A DNA stretch of 60,000 nt from Cryptomeria japonica (Eukaryota > Streptophyta > Pinopsida > Cupressales > Cupressaceae), in NCBI RefSeq assembly GCF_030272615.1, contig NC_081406.1, positions 240,984,422 to 241,044,421 on the forward strand, given 5' to 3'. The notes below the pieces were generated by a model, which was not told the origin of the DNA, searched no databases, and saw only the letters and a list, made by a program, of their open reading frames with translations. The position numbers were made by a program, and so were the translations under genes. Below, piece by piece: positions 1 to 10,274 of the stretch (positions are counted from its first letter, which is position 1; every line of letters starts with the position of its first letter).

Positions 1-606
1 GCTAAACCCTCAACCCTCAACTCATAATTATAAAAATTACATTACATGATACAAAGATTGATCATCAGACTAATATAATGATTTACATTACATAGCATGG
101 ACCTAACTCAAATTTCCAAATGATCACATCCACTGGAAATTATGCCAAGATAAACCGCAACACGCCACACCACCAGAAATACCGCATAATACAAAAATCA
201 TCATGGGTTCATAGAAATCACCAAAAAAATAGCACAACGATCAATGTAGATCACCAAAAAAAATAGGACATGACTAGGAAATACCAGTAAACACATTAGA
301 ACCATCTAGAATAGTTGCACCAACACCACTTTTCAAATCTTCATCAATCAACATCTAGAAAGATCAAGAACACAACCAATCAACAAGTGTAACGAAGAAA
401 GATAACTTGTCGAGCACCAAATCACAAGCCATCAAAAATGAAGATACAAAATATCATGCCAAAAAATATCCCCAAGTATCAGCACAAGATCTTATCACAC
501 CTGAATATACTGAAGGAAATACCGAATTCCACAAAACAGTGATTAGCAAAACCAAACTTCGGAATCGGATCAGAAACTCTTTCCAAACTTATTGGAATAA
601 ATAACA
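1..606. other. A-rich non-coding stretch
   Basis: No coding region is supported here. The only open frame (about 407-604) starts at a TTG, is 65 codons long and resembles nothing I recognise. The sequence is A-rich, and its last part leads into the LTR-like segment that follows. It may be the outer part of the same old repeat. Confidence 0.5.
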
Positions 607-1065
607 GGAATATGTTAACATCAATGACAACAACCAAATCCAATAATCTCCCCAATAATCCAACAAATGTTTCTAATGGTGTTGATGTTGTTTGGGTTGT
701 TAGCCACAATTCCTTTATTTACAGTTGGATCTTGACTAATTATAATTGCTTTGGAGGATTTTTTGTGATGTTTTTGGGCCTTGTTATGATTTGATTTAAT
801 CTTTAACTCATTCTATTTCATTTTTTATATGTTTTAAGTTGACCTATGTAATACTTCATGTTTCATTTAAAGGTCTTTTTAGAGCCAACATAATTGGTAT
901 TTTGATGTGTTACAAAGTATGTAAATAGAAGTACAAATCATTTATGAATGATATCGTCATTAAGATGGAGTAAGTGTGCAAAAAGGTGACAACCACATCT
1001 GCATATATCACATAGATCATTTATTGTAGTTCATATCATTTATCTTCATGTCAATTGGACCTAAT
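607..1065 (+). repeat. Copia LTR fragment (relative of the split LTR at 48982-49430)
   Basis: This segment matches the reverse complement of about 48982-49430 over several hundred bases. Shared landmarks are a GTTTGGGTTGT block, a TTTGGAGGA block, GATGGAGTAAGTGTG and CCACATCTGCATATATCA. The match stops near 1065, just after a TTATCTTCATG block that in the other copy continues beyond the element inserted at 32425-48976. It is therefore a truncated or solo LTR of the same copia family in opposite orientation. The 60-codon open frame at 612-794 is a by-product of the LTR sequence; its counterpart exists in the other copy. Confidence 0.7.
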
Positions 1066-1448
1066 TTCCATTTATCTATTCTATATAATCAAATAGCTCT
1101 CTTTAAAATATATAGTTTAAATTAATCATTATTTTACTATCATATCAAAGTATATCAAAAACATATGATAGTTTTATTTTTATTAAGGACACATATTCTT
1201 CATTGTATTGTCTGACTTCTGCAGTTTTTGAGATGTTAACTTGTAGTGTTCTTTGGTACTAAAATATTGAATCTATTACTATGTATTGGTTGTTTCATTT
1301 ATTAAGCTGAGATTCTTGGCTTATTATTGTTCTCTATCATTGATTTTGTCTTATTATTGTCCATAACCTTTGGATTTGACCATATCATAGTTTGTTGCAG
1401 ATAACACACTATCCTATCCCAAGTCTTACTATTGTTCTTTGATCAAAG
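1066..1448. other. AT-rich spacer, nothing identified
   Basis: AT-rich sequence between the LTR fragment and the first copy of the duplicated exon region. No open frame, terminal repeat or RNA gene was recognised. Confidence 0.5.
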
Positions 1449-1700
1449 AGTGCCTTGAATGTGTCATCATTGAATATCACTAGTTACTTGAATGTGTCAT
1501 TATTAAATATCACTAGTTACATTTGTTATTCTCATGGACAAGTATTGAAGCACTTGCATGGGTGATAAAGATTGTTTGGATAGGACTTGGAGATTTTTGA
1601 AAAGGCGAGCAAGGAATTCAAAGTTTGTTGCTACGTATTCGAAGTCAATGAGGTCCTCTGCAACAAATCCAGAGGTAACTTGAAACCCTCATTGCTGAAA
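1449..1700 (+). repeat. Direct duplication, copy 1 (with 2698-2950)
   Basis: About 250 bp resembles 2698-2950 in the same orientation, 1.25 kb away. Shared parts include the AATATCACTAGTTAC block, GTTATTCTCATGGA, an ATG-started 39-codon frame and a GAGGTAA splice-donor-like end. Within this copy the block around AATATCACTAGTTAC is itself repeated twice about 40 bp apart. Similarity continues more weakly past 1700 toward the sequence preceding the transposase exon at 3076. Confidence 0.75.
1558..1674 (+). CDS. Duplicated small exon, upstream copy (39 codons)
   Basis: The frame runs from ATG at 1558 for 39 codons and ends GAG followed directly by GTAACT, a plausible 5' splice site. The peptide starts MGDKDCLDRTWRFLKRR and is basic. 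The second copy at 2808-2924 has the same length, the same phase and no stop despite many substitutions, which suggests both were once coding. I do not recognise the peptide. It may be the first exon of the CACTA gene that begins at 3076, with this copy the redundant one. Confidence 0.4.
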
Positions 1701-2697
1701 GTCAAAAACCTCTTAATGTATCCTATTTAGATCTCAAGTCTTTTTATGCAATTTTTTTATTAGGCACTCAAATCTCAATCTAATTTGTTTTGGGGTCTTT
1801 CTTAGAAAATGTGAAAATCAATCTCTTTTTTAGTGATTCAAGTGAATTTTTTTGGGATTAAGAGGATATATATTATTATATTCATCTATTTCGATAATTT
1901 ATTTTAAATTTTCATGGATCCTGTTGGTTCCCAAATCAATAGATTGGAAAGTTATAAGGTTATAGCAAATCCTATCTTCAAACCCTCCAACTGATCTGGC
2001 TAACTTACATAGTGTTCCTTTAGGATTATTCACTCCCTGCACTTCAAGTTCTCTAGGACCTAGACAGGTATACCCTTTCACCAACTGATTCTTCAAGATG
2101 ATGATTTTAATAGAAGATTGTGCCTCTCTACTATATTCTGATTTTGACTATTTATCTCAAAATGACATCTCTTTTTTGAGATAAAATTCTTTAGCTTCTT
2201 CTAGTATTCATCCCTACTTCCTATTTTTGTTTCCTTCGTATATCTTCAAACTAAAATTGAAAATATAAATATTTGAAATGATTAAATGTAACTTAATGAC
2301 TGACCAGTGCCTTCCTCCCTCTTGGGCTAAAGAGTTACTAATTCCTAGAATCTCATGTATAGCTCCTGTGAGATAATTTTTAAATCCACTGCTGGAATGG
2401 ATCTATCAACTATTCCAACTTCCAATACTATTCCACTATTTTCTTGTCACAACAGTTCATCTAACTGATTTGATCTTTTACTTGAAAAGTCTAGTGCCCT
2501 CTAAAGTGCATAGCTTTCGTATTCTTTCCATTAGTCATCTACAAAATAACTAGCACTTGCACCAAATAAAGTGCAATGGTTACGTCGATAGTAAGATATA
2601 TAAAATAAGATTTCAACCTTGTATAAATTTATGTATTAAATAAAACTTTCATGATTATGTAGTATTTGAATTTCTTTGCATGAGAGTATAAATCATT
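1701..2697. other. Intergenic or intronic AT-rich sequence
   Basis: No coding region is supported. The minus-strand frame at 1899-2096 has no recognisable family and lies in low-complexity surroundings. This interval separates the two copies of the duplicated exon. Confidence 0.4.
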
Positions 2698-2950
2698 AAT
2701 GTGTCATCATTGAATATCACTAGTTACTTGAATGTGCCTTGAATGTGTCATCTTTAGATTATTTTTTTACGTTTGTTATTCTCATGGATAGGTATTGAAG
2801 CACTTGCATGGGTGATAAAGCTTGTTTGGATAGGGCCTGGAGACATTTGAAAAGGTGGGCAAGGAAATCTGAGTTTGTTGTAACAAATTTGAAGTCAGCA
2901 AGGCCCTCTGTAGCAAATTCAGAGGTAATTTAAAATCCTCATTGTTGAAA
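2698..2950 (+). repeat. Direct duplication, copy 2 (with 1449-1700)
   Basis: Second copy of the block described at 1449-1700. It sits immediately upstream of the transposase exon at 3076, so it is likely the copy attached to the transposon gene. Confidence 0.75.
2808..2924 (+). CDS. Small exon, downstream copy, possibly first exon of the TNP2 gene
   Basis: ATG at 2808 opens 39 codons (MGDKACLDRAWRHLKRW...) ending GAG, followed by GTAATT. A candidate 3' splice site, TATTATAG, ends at 3075, directly before ATGGATCAG of the TNP2-like frame. Splicing 2924 to 3076 would remove a 151-nt GT-AG intron and keep phase 0. That makes this a candidate leader exon of the transposase, but it is inference from phase and splice signals. 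The peptide is not one I can match to the usual TNP2 N-terminus. Confidence 0.4.
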
Positions 2951-3075
2951 GTAAGCTAATAGTAAACACACACATATGCCAATCTTAGTAGGTAAACTTC
3001 AAATGAATGTAAGATAGATCTCAAAACAATCTCATTGTATCCTCTTCTTTCTATTACGACCTCAAAATATTATAG

Positions 3076-6000
3076 ATGGATCAGTGTCAAAGGTTGACTA
3101 TGGAGCAATATCTTGCACATGATGAAAGAGTAGCTAATGAGAGGATCTTGGACAAATATCCATGTCCATGTAATGATTGTCTTGGTGGAAAGGTGAAAAA
3201 AATAAATGTGCTTTATCGACATATAATAAGTTGTGGGCATAATGGTATAAGCCCTTGGGATTACAATTATTATGAAGATATGATAGAATTGCAAACTGCG
3301 AGAGATGAAGAGGCAACAAGCATTGATGAAGAAACAAAAAAGATAGATGAAGTGGTACCAAACATAGATGAAGAGGCATAAACATTTGACGAAGGGTTTG
3401 AAGTTGATAGAATGTTGAATGAGGGTCTAAGAGATGACCGGGCCAAGTCAATGGAGGATGCTTTAAAGCCTGTTTATGCTAATTGTAAGTTAAGTCATTT
3501 GACAATAATCCTTCAAATTCTTAACTTGCAAGTGGTGCATGGTTGGACAAATGAGAGTGTAGATCAGTTATTGGAATTATTAAGTTTATTGTTACCAGTT
3601 GACTCCACATTTCCAACAAAATGAAGTCAATGTAAAAAGAAAATCAGTAAGCTCAGCTTGGGGTATGAAAACATCCACACATGTGTGAATGGTTGTATAT
3701 TATTTCGCAAAAATATTGCAAGTAAAAATGAATGTCCGAAATTTCATGAAGCGAGGTATAGACAAGGGTTGAAATCAACTGTGGTTCCTAGAAAAGTTCT
3801 TGGCCACTTTTTGATAATCCCACGATTACTCTAAATGTATAGGTGCAGAGACATTGTTCAACTTATGCAGTGGCATGCCCAAAATAAGAGCACTAATAGA
3901 AAACAATGACATGTGCCTGATTCAAGGACATGGATGGAATTTGATAATAGGCGGTCTGATTTTTCTCAAGATCCTCGTAATATAAGGTTGGGTTTGTCTC
4001 TAGATGGGGTGAACCCATTCTAAGTTCAAAGTACTGAATGGTCAACTTGGCCAGTGTTTCTAATAAATTATAACTTGCCTCCATGGTTAGCAACTAAACC
4101 ATTTTTCTTAATGTTATCATTGACTATACCAGGATAGAAAAGTGTGACTTCAAAAACAATAGATGCTTATCTAGAGCCATTGTATGATGAGTTAATGGAA
4201 TTGTGGAAAGGAATTGAAGAAATTCAATCTTTAAGGGATGGTCATTCAATCAAATTCACTTTAAGAGCTTCCTTATTGTTTGTGATTCATGATCTTCCTA
4301 CGTATGGCACATTATCTAGTCTCTCTATTCGTGTATACCATGGATGTCCTTCTTGCAACTTTAAGGATTTTGTGAGGAGCTCAACAAGTTTGTGTAAGTG
4401 TATTTATTGTGGACATCGTGCTTACCTTAAAATGGATCATCCATATGGTCAGCAAAAAACACGTTCCAACGTTCAAGAAGAGAATCCTGAAGCGCCATTG
4501 CTAATAACAGGTGATTACATTGTTGAGTATGGACATAAAAGAATGTCATTTATTGAAAATGATGGGATTGCGGGTAGTAGAAATTATCCATGTAATGAAA
4601 GCGGTGTCAAATGATTGTACATATTGTATAAGTTGCCATACTTTAATGATATAACCATTAGGCATACTGTTGAATTTATGCATACTGAGAAAAATATAGT
4701 CTATGCTATTATAGAAACTCTTTTTGGTACCTTAGATACTATTTCATCACGTGAATACTTTCAAGAAATAAAGATTCGTCAAAATCTTTGGGTTGAAAAT
4801 ATGATAATGAAAAATATAGAAAACCTAGTGCTCCTTACGTCTGGACAAAGGAACAACATGCACAATTCTTATAGTTGATGTCTCAGACTCACTTTCCCAC
4901 TAGATATGTAAGTAGTAGCATCAAAAGCTAGACTGACATTAATATCTTAAGAGGCCTCAAGACCCATGACTATCATGTCATAATCAAGAATATCTTAACT
5001 ATTGTGGTAAATATATCAAGTTTGGCAAAGGGGCCAAGATTGGCAATTATAAGGTTGGGTCCAGTATTAAAGAGAATGAGCTTACATATATTATATCCTT
5101 CGAACTTTTATAGTTTGACGGAGGAGGTTGTTGAAGTCCTTTGTCTATTGGAATGAGAATTTCCAGCAACAATCTTTAACATTTCTATGCATCTTTTGAT
5201 GCATCTAGAATATAAACTAGAGCATTATGGCCCAATAAGAATGAGATGGATGTATCCTATAGAACAATATATGAAGGTTTTCAAAAAAATTGTCTGTACT
5301 AGGGAAAATCAGTAGGTAGCATGTCTGAGGGATATTCAATGCAAGAGGCCATGGGATTTTGCATAGAATATATGAAGGACTATAAAAATGTCTATCAACA
5401 TGTATAGGATGATGAAAAAGATGATAGAGTTGAAGGTGAAGTATTAGAAGGCAATAGATGTCGCTTCAAGCTATCATATCAAGAAAGAAGTGCAATACAT
5501 GCCTTTATTCTTCAAAATACATCTTCGTTCGATAAGTGGTGCAGGTAAAAAAGAAATTACATAATAATTTATTTACTCAATTTCATTTACACATTTATAT
5601 TATTAATCTTACTATTTATACATCATTATTTTATGTAGAAAATATGAAGAAGAGAATCAAACTTGGATGCAACATCAACCTCAAAAGTGCAACCATCATG
5701 ATTTCATTGAAGGAGATTCTTTTCCAAAATTTGAAGAATGGATATGATGCAAAAGAGGGTCGCCACAATATAAAAACAGAGGAAAGTGAACTTTCACAAT
5801 CTCCACATTTATGGGCTATGAGTTTTACTAAAATGTGGGCCTATGGTAGTCATTTAAGAGTGGAAGAAAAAGACAAATGAAAGACTAATTGTGATTGTGT
5901 TGTTAGTACTGAATTTATTCATAGAAATGAGAAGAAATTTTATGTTGGATTCATCCAAGATATTATTCAAGTGGATTTTGGTGAAAATAGTCCTATATTA

Positions 6001-6405
6001 TTAAAATATAAGTGGATCCAACCATCCATGGTACAATTTGATGAGTATGGATTTGTGCGTGCAAATACACGACAATTTTTATCAGAGACATATGAGCCAT
6101 ATGTTTCCCCTATTCAAATTAACCATTCATTTCTAATTGATGATGTAAGAAGCCTAAGATGGTCTTATGTCATTCAAATAGAGTCTTTCTTGAAATGAAA
6201 ATTCATGGAAATTGTCGATGTAATGCTCGATGGGCAACATGCTAATTTACAAGAAACATTTGAAGAAGTGGATGAAGACAATGATGAAGAAATTGGGAGA
6301 GAGAATGTATTACATTTCTCAAATGACGAGGAGGAATAAAATAAAGCAGATGCAGACACTAGTGATCAAGATTCTGATCTCACTGGCAATGCCGATGATT
6401 ATTGA
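3076..6405 (+). pseudogene. TNP2-like CACTA (En/Spm) transposase, decayed
   Basis: The pieces, in order, match plant CACTA transposases. At 3076-3381 is the transposase-associated domain, with YPCPCNDCLGG and a following IISCGH. At 3660-4140, read across stops, are a C-x3-C-containing YENIHTCVNGC, a DPRNIRLGLSLDGVNPF block, WPVFLINYNLPPWL and LSLTIPG, all TNP2 landmarks. At 4144-4614 the TNP2 domain continues (YLEPLYDELMELW, CPSCNF, GHRAYLKMDHPYG). At 4615-4878 is the LPYFNDITIRH / MHTEKN segment. At 5100-5400 is a DUF4218-like stretch (LMHLEYKLEHYGPIRMRWMYP), and at 5800-6200 a DUF4216-like stretch (KKFYVGFIQDIIQVDFG). The tail is acidic and ends near 6405. Stops are frequent and the frame shifts, so no functional enzyme can be made. 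I could not find CACTA/TAGTG terminal repeats with confidence. Confidence 0.85.
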
Positions 6406-6869
6406 TGAACCCCATTTTATGAATTTTTATTTAAGAATTTTATGTTATTTTAAGATTGTTTTATGTTGTAAGGATACAGACCTTCTAACTAATACTTGTT
6501 TGAAATCTTTAATGTTGAACAAAGTTTCTATATGAATATAATAGCTTTAATATTTGTAACCATGCTACACTATGACTATCAGTTGTGGCTTATAATAGTA
6601 ATGACTACAAGAAAAGCATTTGATGGAACATCTTTGTAGATAGCCATTATCTTAGATTGTACTTAACTCTATCTTTTTCTTAGGGGTTGCTCTGCATCTA
6701 TTGGGACTTCTATATAATGAAAATATTTTATTTCTATGACTGTCATGGTATGGTTTGTTACTGCCTTATACGTGCTCTAGATAATTCACTGTTCTATGTA
6801 TCAAACTATGATTCATTGAGATATGCTTTGTGAACTACTGGGTTTGATGAGATAATTATACATTATTGT
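6406..6869. other. Sequence 3' of the transposase relic
   Basis: AT-rich, with no supported gene. It may include the 3' subterminal region of the CACTA element, but I see no clear tandem subterminal motif or TIR. Confidence 0.4.
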
Positions 6870-7690
6870 TTATTTGGACATAAGGAAATGAGGAAAAATA
6901 ATTTAAGGCACAAATTAGATGATAGTGATCATATTTTTGAAGTTCCAATCATAGATTATGAGCACTCTCGTGAAGAACGTGTGGCCAAAAATAATGATTT
7001 TTTAACACATCTAGGTTTGACAAGCAAGAAAGTTGTAAATCCACTAAGTAATATATTATTTGTTTAATACTGTTTGATGAAATTTTATAGGCAAGAGTTT
7101 TATATACATAAGACATGATATGATATATTTTTTTGCTTTTCAGCCAAGGAAAACAGTGCAGAGAAAAAGAAGATAGAAATTAAAAAGAAAGTAAAGATAC
7201 AATGTGGCCAACTCGTAGAAACCAATGTTTTTGTGACTCAACAAATGTACTTGGTAAAAACTATAGTTGTGGTGATGTGCAATCTCACAAAGCACATGGT
7301 GATGTGTAACCTAATATACCACATGGTGATGTGGAGGCTAATATACTACAGTGTTCTCTTAACACAGTCTTAAGAGAAATTATTGAAAAACAAGAGAGCC
7401 CATATAGTGATCTCTTCACACAAAGTCTAAGAGAAATTATTGAAAAATAAGAGAGAAAAGGAAGAATGAATTTGTTGATGATTTATTCAAGTTTAAAGAA
7501 TGTTTTTGAAGTGAAATCTGTAGAGACCACTACTGATCTATCTACTCATGCCACACATAATGTGGCAGAGGAGCATGAAGTTCCAGTGGCTCAGCATCAT
7601 GAAGCTTTTGCATCTACAACTTTTGATGGAAGTACTGGATCAACTAGAAATATTAGATTTGTTTTTTTTTTGGTTTCTTATGTCGGTGGC
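6870..7690 (+). pseudogene. Exon-like fragments of an unrecognised plant gene
   Basis: Around 6885-7035 a frame reads through IIDYEHSREERVAKNNDFL and HLGL. This resembles the Y-E-x-S-R-x-x-R-I/V-x-x-N-x-x-x-L-x-x-L-G-L motif common in plant proteins that often sit near or within transposons. Downstream, TTTTTTTGCTTTTCAG ends near 7142 as a good 3' splice site and is followed by a basic stretch (PRKTVQRKRR). A later open segment at 7466-7655 encodes a His/Glu-rich piece that ends where the truncated LTR starts. These may be host exons or a second CACTA gene. There are stops between the pieces. Confidence 0.35.
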
Positions 7691-8428
7691 CGACACAAGT
7701 AATGTGTGTAGTTGAAGTTTGTCTAGATTCATTGAACCTAGGTAATTGTTACAAGGTTGTAGTTGACTACGTAATGTTTATAAAAAGTGTGATGAGTTAT
7801 GAGTTGGTGTATGTATGAGATCAGAGGTGATTATTGCAAGTGTGACTGTGAAGTGATTAGGGAAGCTCAATAATTAAGTGTTGTTGAAATTTTGAGGATC
7901 TGAAGCAAATCGCATCAGTCATAGAGGTGTCATTAGAAAATCATTTCACTGTTGTTTTCCTAATAGTTTGCACAGTAAAATCCCCTAACGAGGTACGTCC
8001 TAATATACCTTAAATCTATAAATCCCCTTATAGGGTAGCTCTTTATCAGAGTCTTAAAACCTCTTGCAAGGTTGATCCTAATAGGTCATAGCTCCTAACA
8101 TGGATTATCATTGAAATCCCTTAACCAGTTAACTCTTAACAGGGTTTCCTCCTAACAAGGCATATTTTGTAAGACCTTAACTGGACAAGATTTCTATTCT
8201 ACATATAGTGAATCTTGTGGGTATTTAGTCACACCATGGTTTTTCCCTTTTGGGTTTCCACATATAAATCTCTTGTGTTATGTGGAATGTGATTTATTGG
8301 GTGATTGCATATGTTGTGATATTTCTTATTTGGTTGATAAGCTATAAGTAGTTTAAGTTGGTGATCAGATTCATATTATTTTTGTTTGCACCTATTCACC
8401 CCCCTCTCAGTGCCTTACAAGTTTGCCA
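7656..8428 (+). repeat. 5' LTR of the Sirevirus-like element, truncated at its start
   Basis: Homology to the 3' LTR begins at the T-rich run before TTGGTTTCTTATG and continues to the terminal CA at 8428, two bases before the primer site. The first part of the LTR (TGTTGGCATTTGATTG onward in the 3' copy) is absent. The left junction is therefore a deletion or a recombination point with the preceding exon-like sequence. Confidence 0.75.
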
Positions 8429-8430
8429 AT

Positions 8431-8442
8431 TGGTATCAGAGC
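8431..8442 (+). promoter_or_regulatory. Primer-binding site (initiator tRNA-Met)
   Basis: TGGTATCAGAGC starts two bases after the LTR's terminal CA. This is the standard plant copia site complementary to the 3' end of initiator tRNA-Met. Confidence 0.9.
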
Positions 8443-8490
8443 CTAACTTCCTTGAGGTTTAACCACTTCGGAAGGATCCCTAAGGTAGAC

Positions 8491-9793
8491 ATGGGGGAAG
8501 GATTGAAATATAGAGAGATATATAAAAGACTTGAAGAAGATGAAGAACCCTTAGAGACATTAAGAAGAAAGTTTAAGGCTTCACTTGCTAAAAGGAGATA
8601 ACTTGCAGAACAATTGATGGAGATAACCGAAAATAGCTCTTTTGATGAAGCTAACATAGATGCATTAGTCAATGACGTTGAAAATTTTAATGAAGAGAAG
8701 TCTAGCCTAAGAATAGACCTTGAAGCCCTGACAATCCGAATGAGTCAAGAACTTGAAGCAAGTAAGATTGTAGAAGACAAGATTAGGGAAAAAGAACATG
8801 AGATCTTTAAGTTAAATCAAGAAAATGGTACTTTGTATGCACATTGGCATGAGGAGAAAGAAGAAAAATAAGAAATCCAAGTAAATCTTGATATTGAAAT
8901 GTCTCTTAGAGAGACCCTTATGAAAAGGAATGAAGATCTTACAAAGGATCTTGTTGATACTAATGAGAAGCTTGCAAAGTTTAACAAAAGTTCTGCCATG
9001 CTTGATGAATAGATTCAATCTCAGAGGATGAAAGGTGATACAAATAGATAGAGATATTGTACATTTGAGAAAGGTGAGTCTTTTGGTACTAAGGACAACA
9101 TGTATAAAGGTAAAATTGAGCCTAAGGATTAAAAATCCACTAGTAAGAAATCCTAGAATCCTATTTGTTTCAATTGTCATAAATCAAGACATACTCCTAA
9201 TGTTTGTAGAAGCAGATCTAATGTTGAACTGGCTATAGACCTCATACTTATCAAAGATATGTGCTTAGAAAATTTCATGGATATTGTTACACATGCAACA
9301 TGTATGGGCATAGATCTATTGAATGTAGGTATGGAGAAAATAACCCAACACCTCAAATGAATTAGAGGTCTAGTGGTGATTGGAGAAACAATCTGAATGA
9401 TCGGAGAAATACAAATTGGTAGAGACCCTATTCTAACCGGTCTAGCCCCTATGAGATGGAAAAGAGAATGAATGTGATTTGCACAATCTATAATAATTAT
9501 GGATATGTGGCTATGAATTGAAGAAGAAGGACTAGTAGAGGTAACACAAGACCTTAGAGAGCATCTAGTATGGCTTGTTATCATTATCATCAATCAGGAC
9601 ACATTGCAAAGTTTTGGAAAGAAAAGATGAATCAACCAGTTAATCAATTTGTTGACTGGAAAGGGAAGAAGATAATTGATGTTGAGGATACTAGAGCTAA
9701 GATGAATAAAATTTGGAAGAAAAAGAGAAATGGTAAATCATCTAAGGAGTCCCTTTCTTCACCTAGTGTGGAGAACCCTTCATCAAAAAAATA
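8491..9793 (+). pseudogene. gag: Sirevirus-like gag with four zinc knuckles
   Basis: ATG at 8491 (MGEGLKYREIYKRLEEDEE) lies 48 bases after the primer site. The first about 170 codons are charged and helical (MSQELEASKIVEDKIREKE), likely coiled coil; I do not see the usual copia UBN2 gag core. Four CCHC knuckles follow: 9166-9207 intact (CFNCHKSRHTPNVC), 9285-9326 intact (CYTCNMYGHRSIEC), 9480-9521 with ligands 2, 3 and 4 changed to Tyr, Tyr and stop, and 9576-9617 with ligands 2 and 4 changed to Tyr and Trp. Knuckle 1 is in another frame from knuckles 2-4, so there is a frameshift near 9210-9280. The C-terminal tail is Lys-rich (MNKIWKKKRNGK). The protein would form the particle and bind RNA. 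Confidence 0.8.
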
Positions 9794-10274
9794 AGTTGTT
9801 TATACAACTTGGGGAGAGCTTATTGTTAGATATTCAGAAGAACCTCTGGATGAAGTGCAGTAAGTCAGATCTATATATTGATACATTTTTTTGTCATGAA
9901 GAATTTTTGGATCATAACTGGTGTGAATGATGTATCTTTTGTAATCAGTAGTATGTATTAGTATGTTGAAAGGAGTTTTAGGGTTTTACCAGTAATAGCA
10001 TTTAATATGGTAGATAATGGGCAAATAAAAGGAACTTTTTGAATGATATGTGTCACATTGCACTCTTATGAGAATTTGGAGACAGAATAGAACAAAGAAG
10101 AGCTTGTGTTTGCAACATCTAACCTATTTGACAGAGATTTGAAGATATTTGATATGAGTTACGATTGGTAATCAGTGAGAGAACATTGTCGATGTTTAAA
10201 ACCCTAGTGCAAAAGCAGTAATAGGTATTTATCCAAAAATATTCTTATCTGCTTATTTTTCTAAATTGTTGAAG
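9794..10274. other. Gag-to-accessory-ORF interval
   Basis: Short pieces in several frames, with many stops. I recognise neither protease nor integrase here, so if pol was once present it has been removed or was replaced by the accessory ORF. Confidence 0.4.

Noticed and set aside
1-606. Open frame 407-604 as a gene
   Set aside because: It starts at a TTG, is short and A-rich, and has no recognised motif.
612-794. A conserved small protein shared by 612-794 and the minus strand at 49129-49434
   Set aside because: The similarity extends well beyond the frames on both sides and is explained by shared LTR DNA. No codon-level constraint can be shown by eye.
3000-7700. CACTA terminal inverted repeats around the TNP2 relic
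   Set aside because: Several CACTA or TAGTG pentamers occur by chance in this AT-rich DNA, but I found no matching pair with extended inverted homology and a 3-bp duplication.
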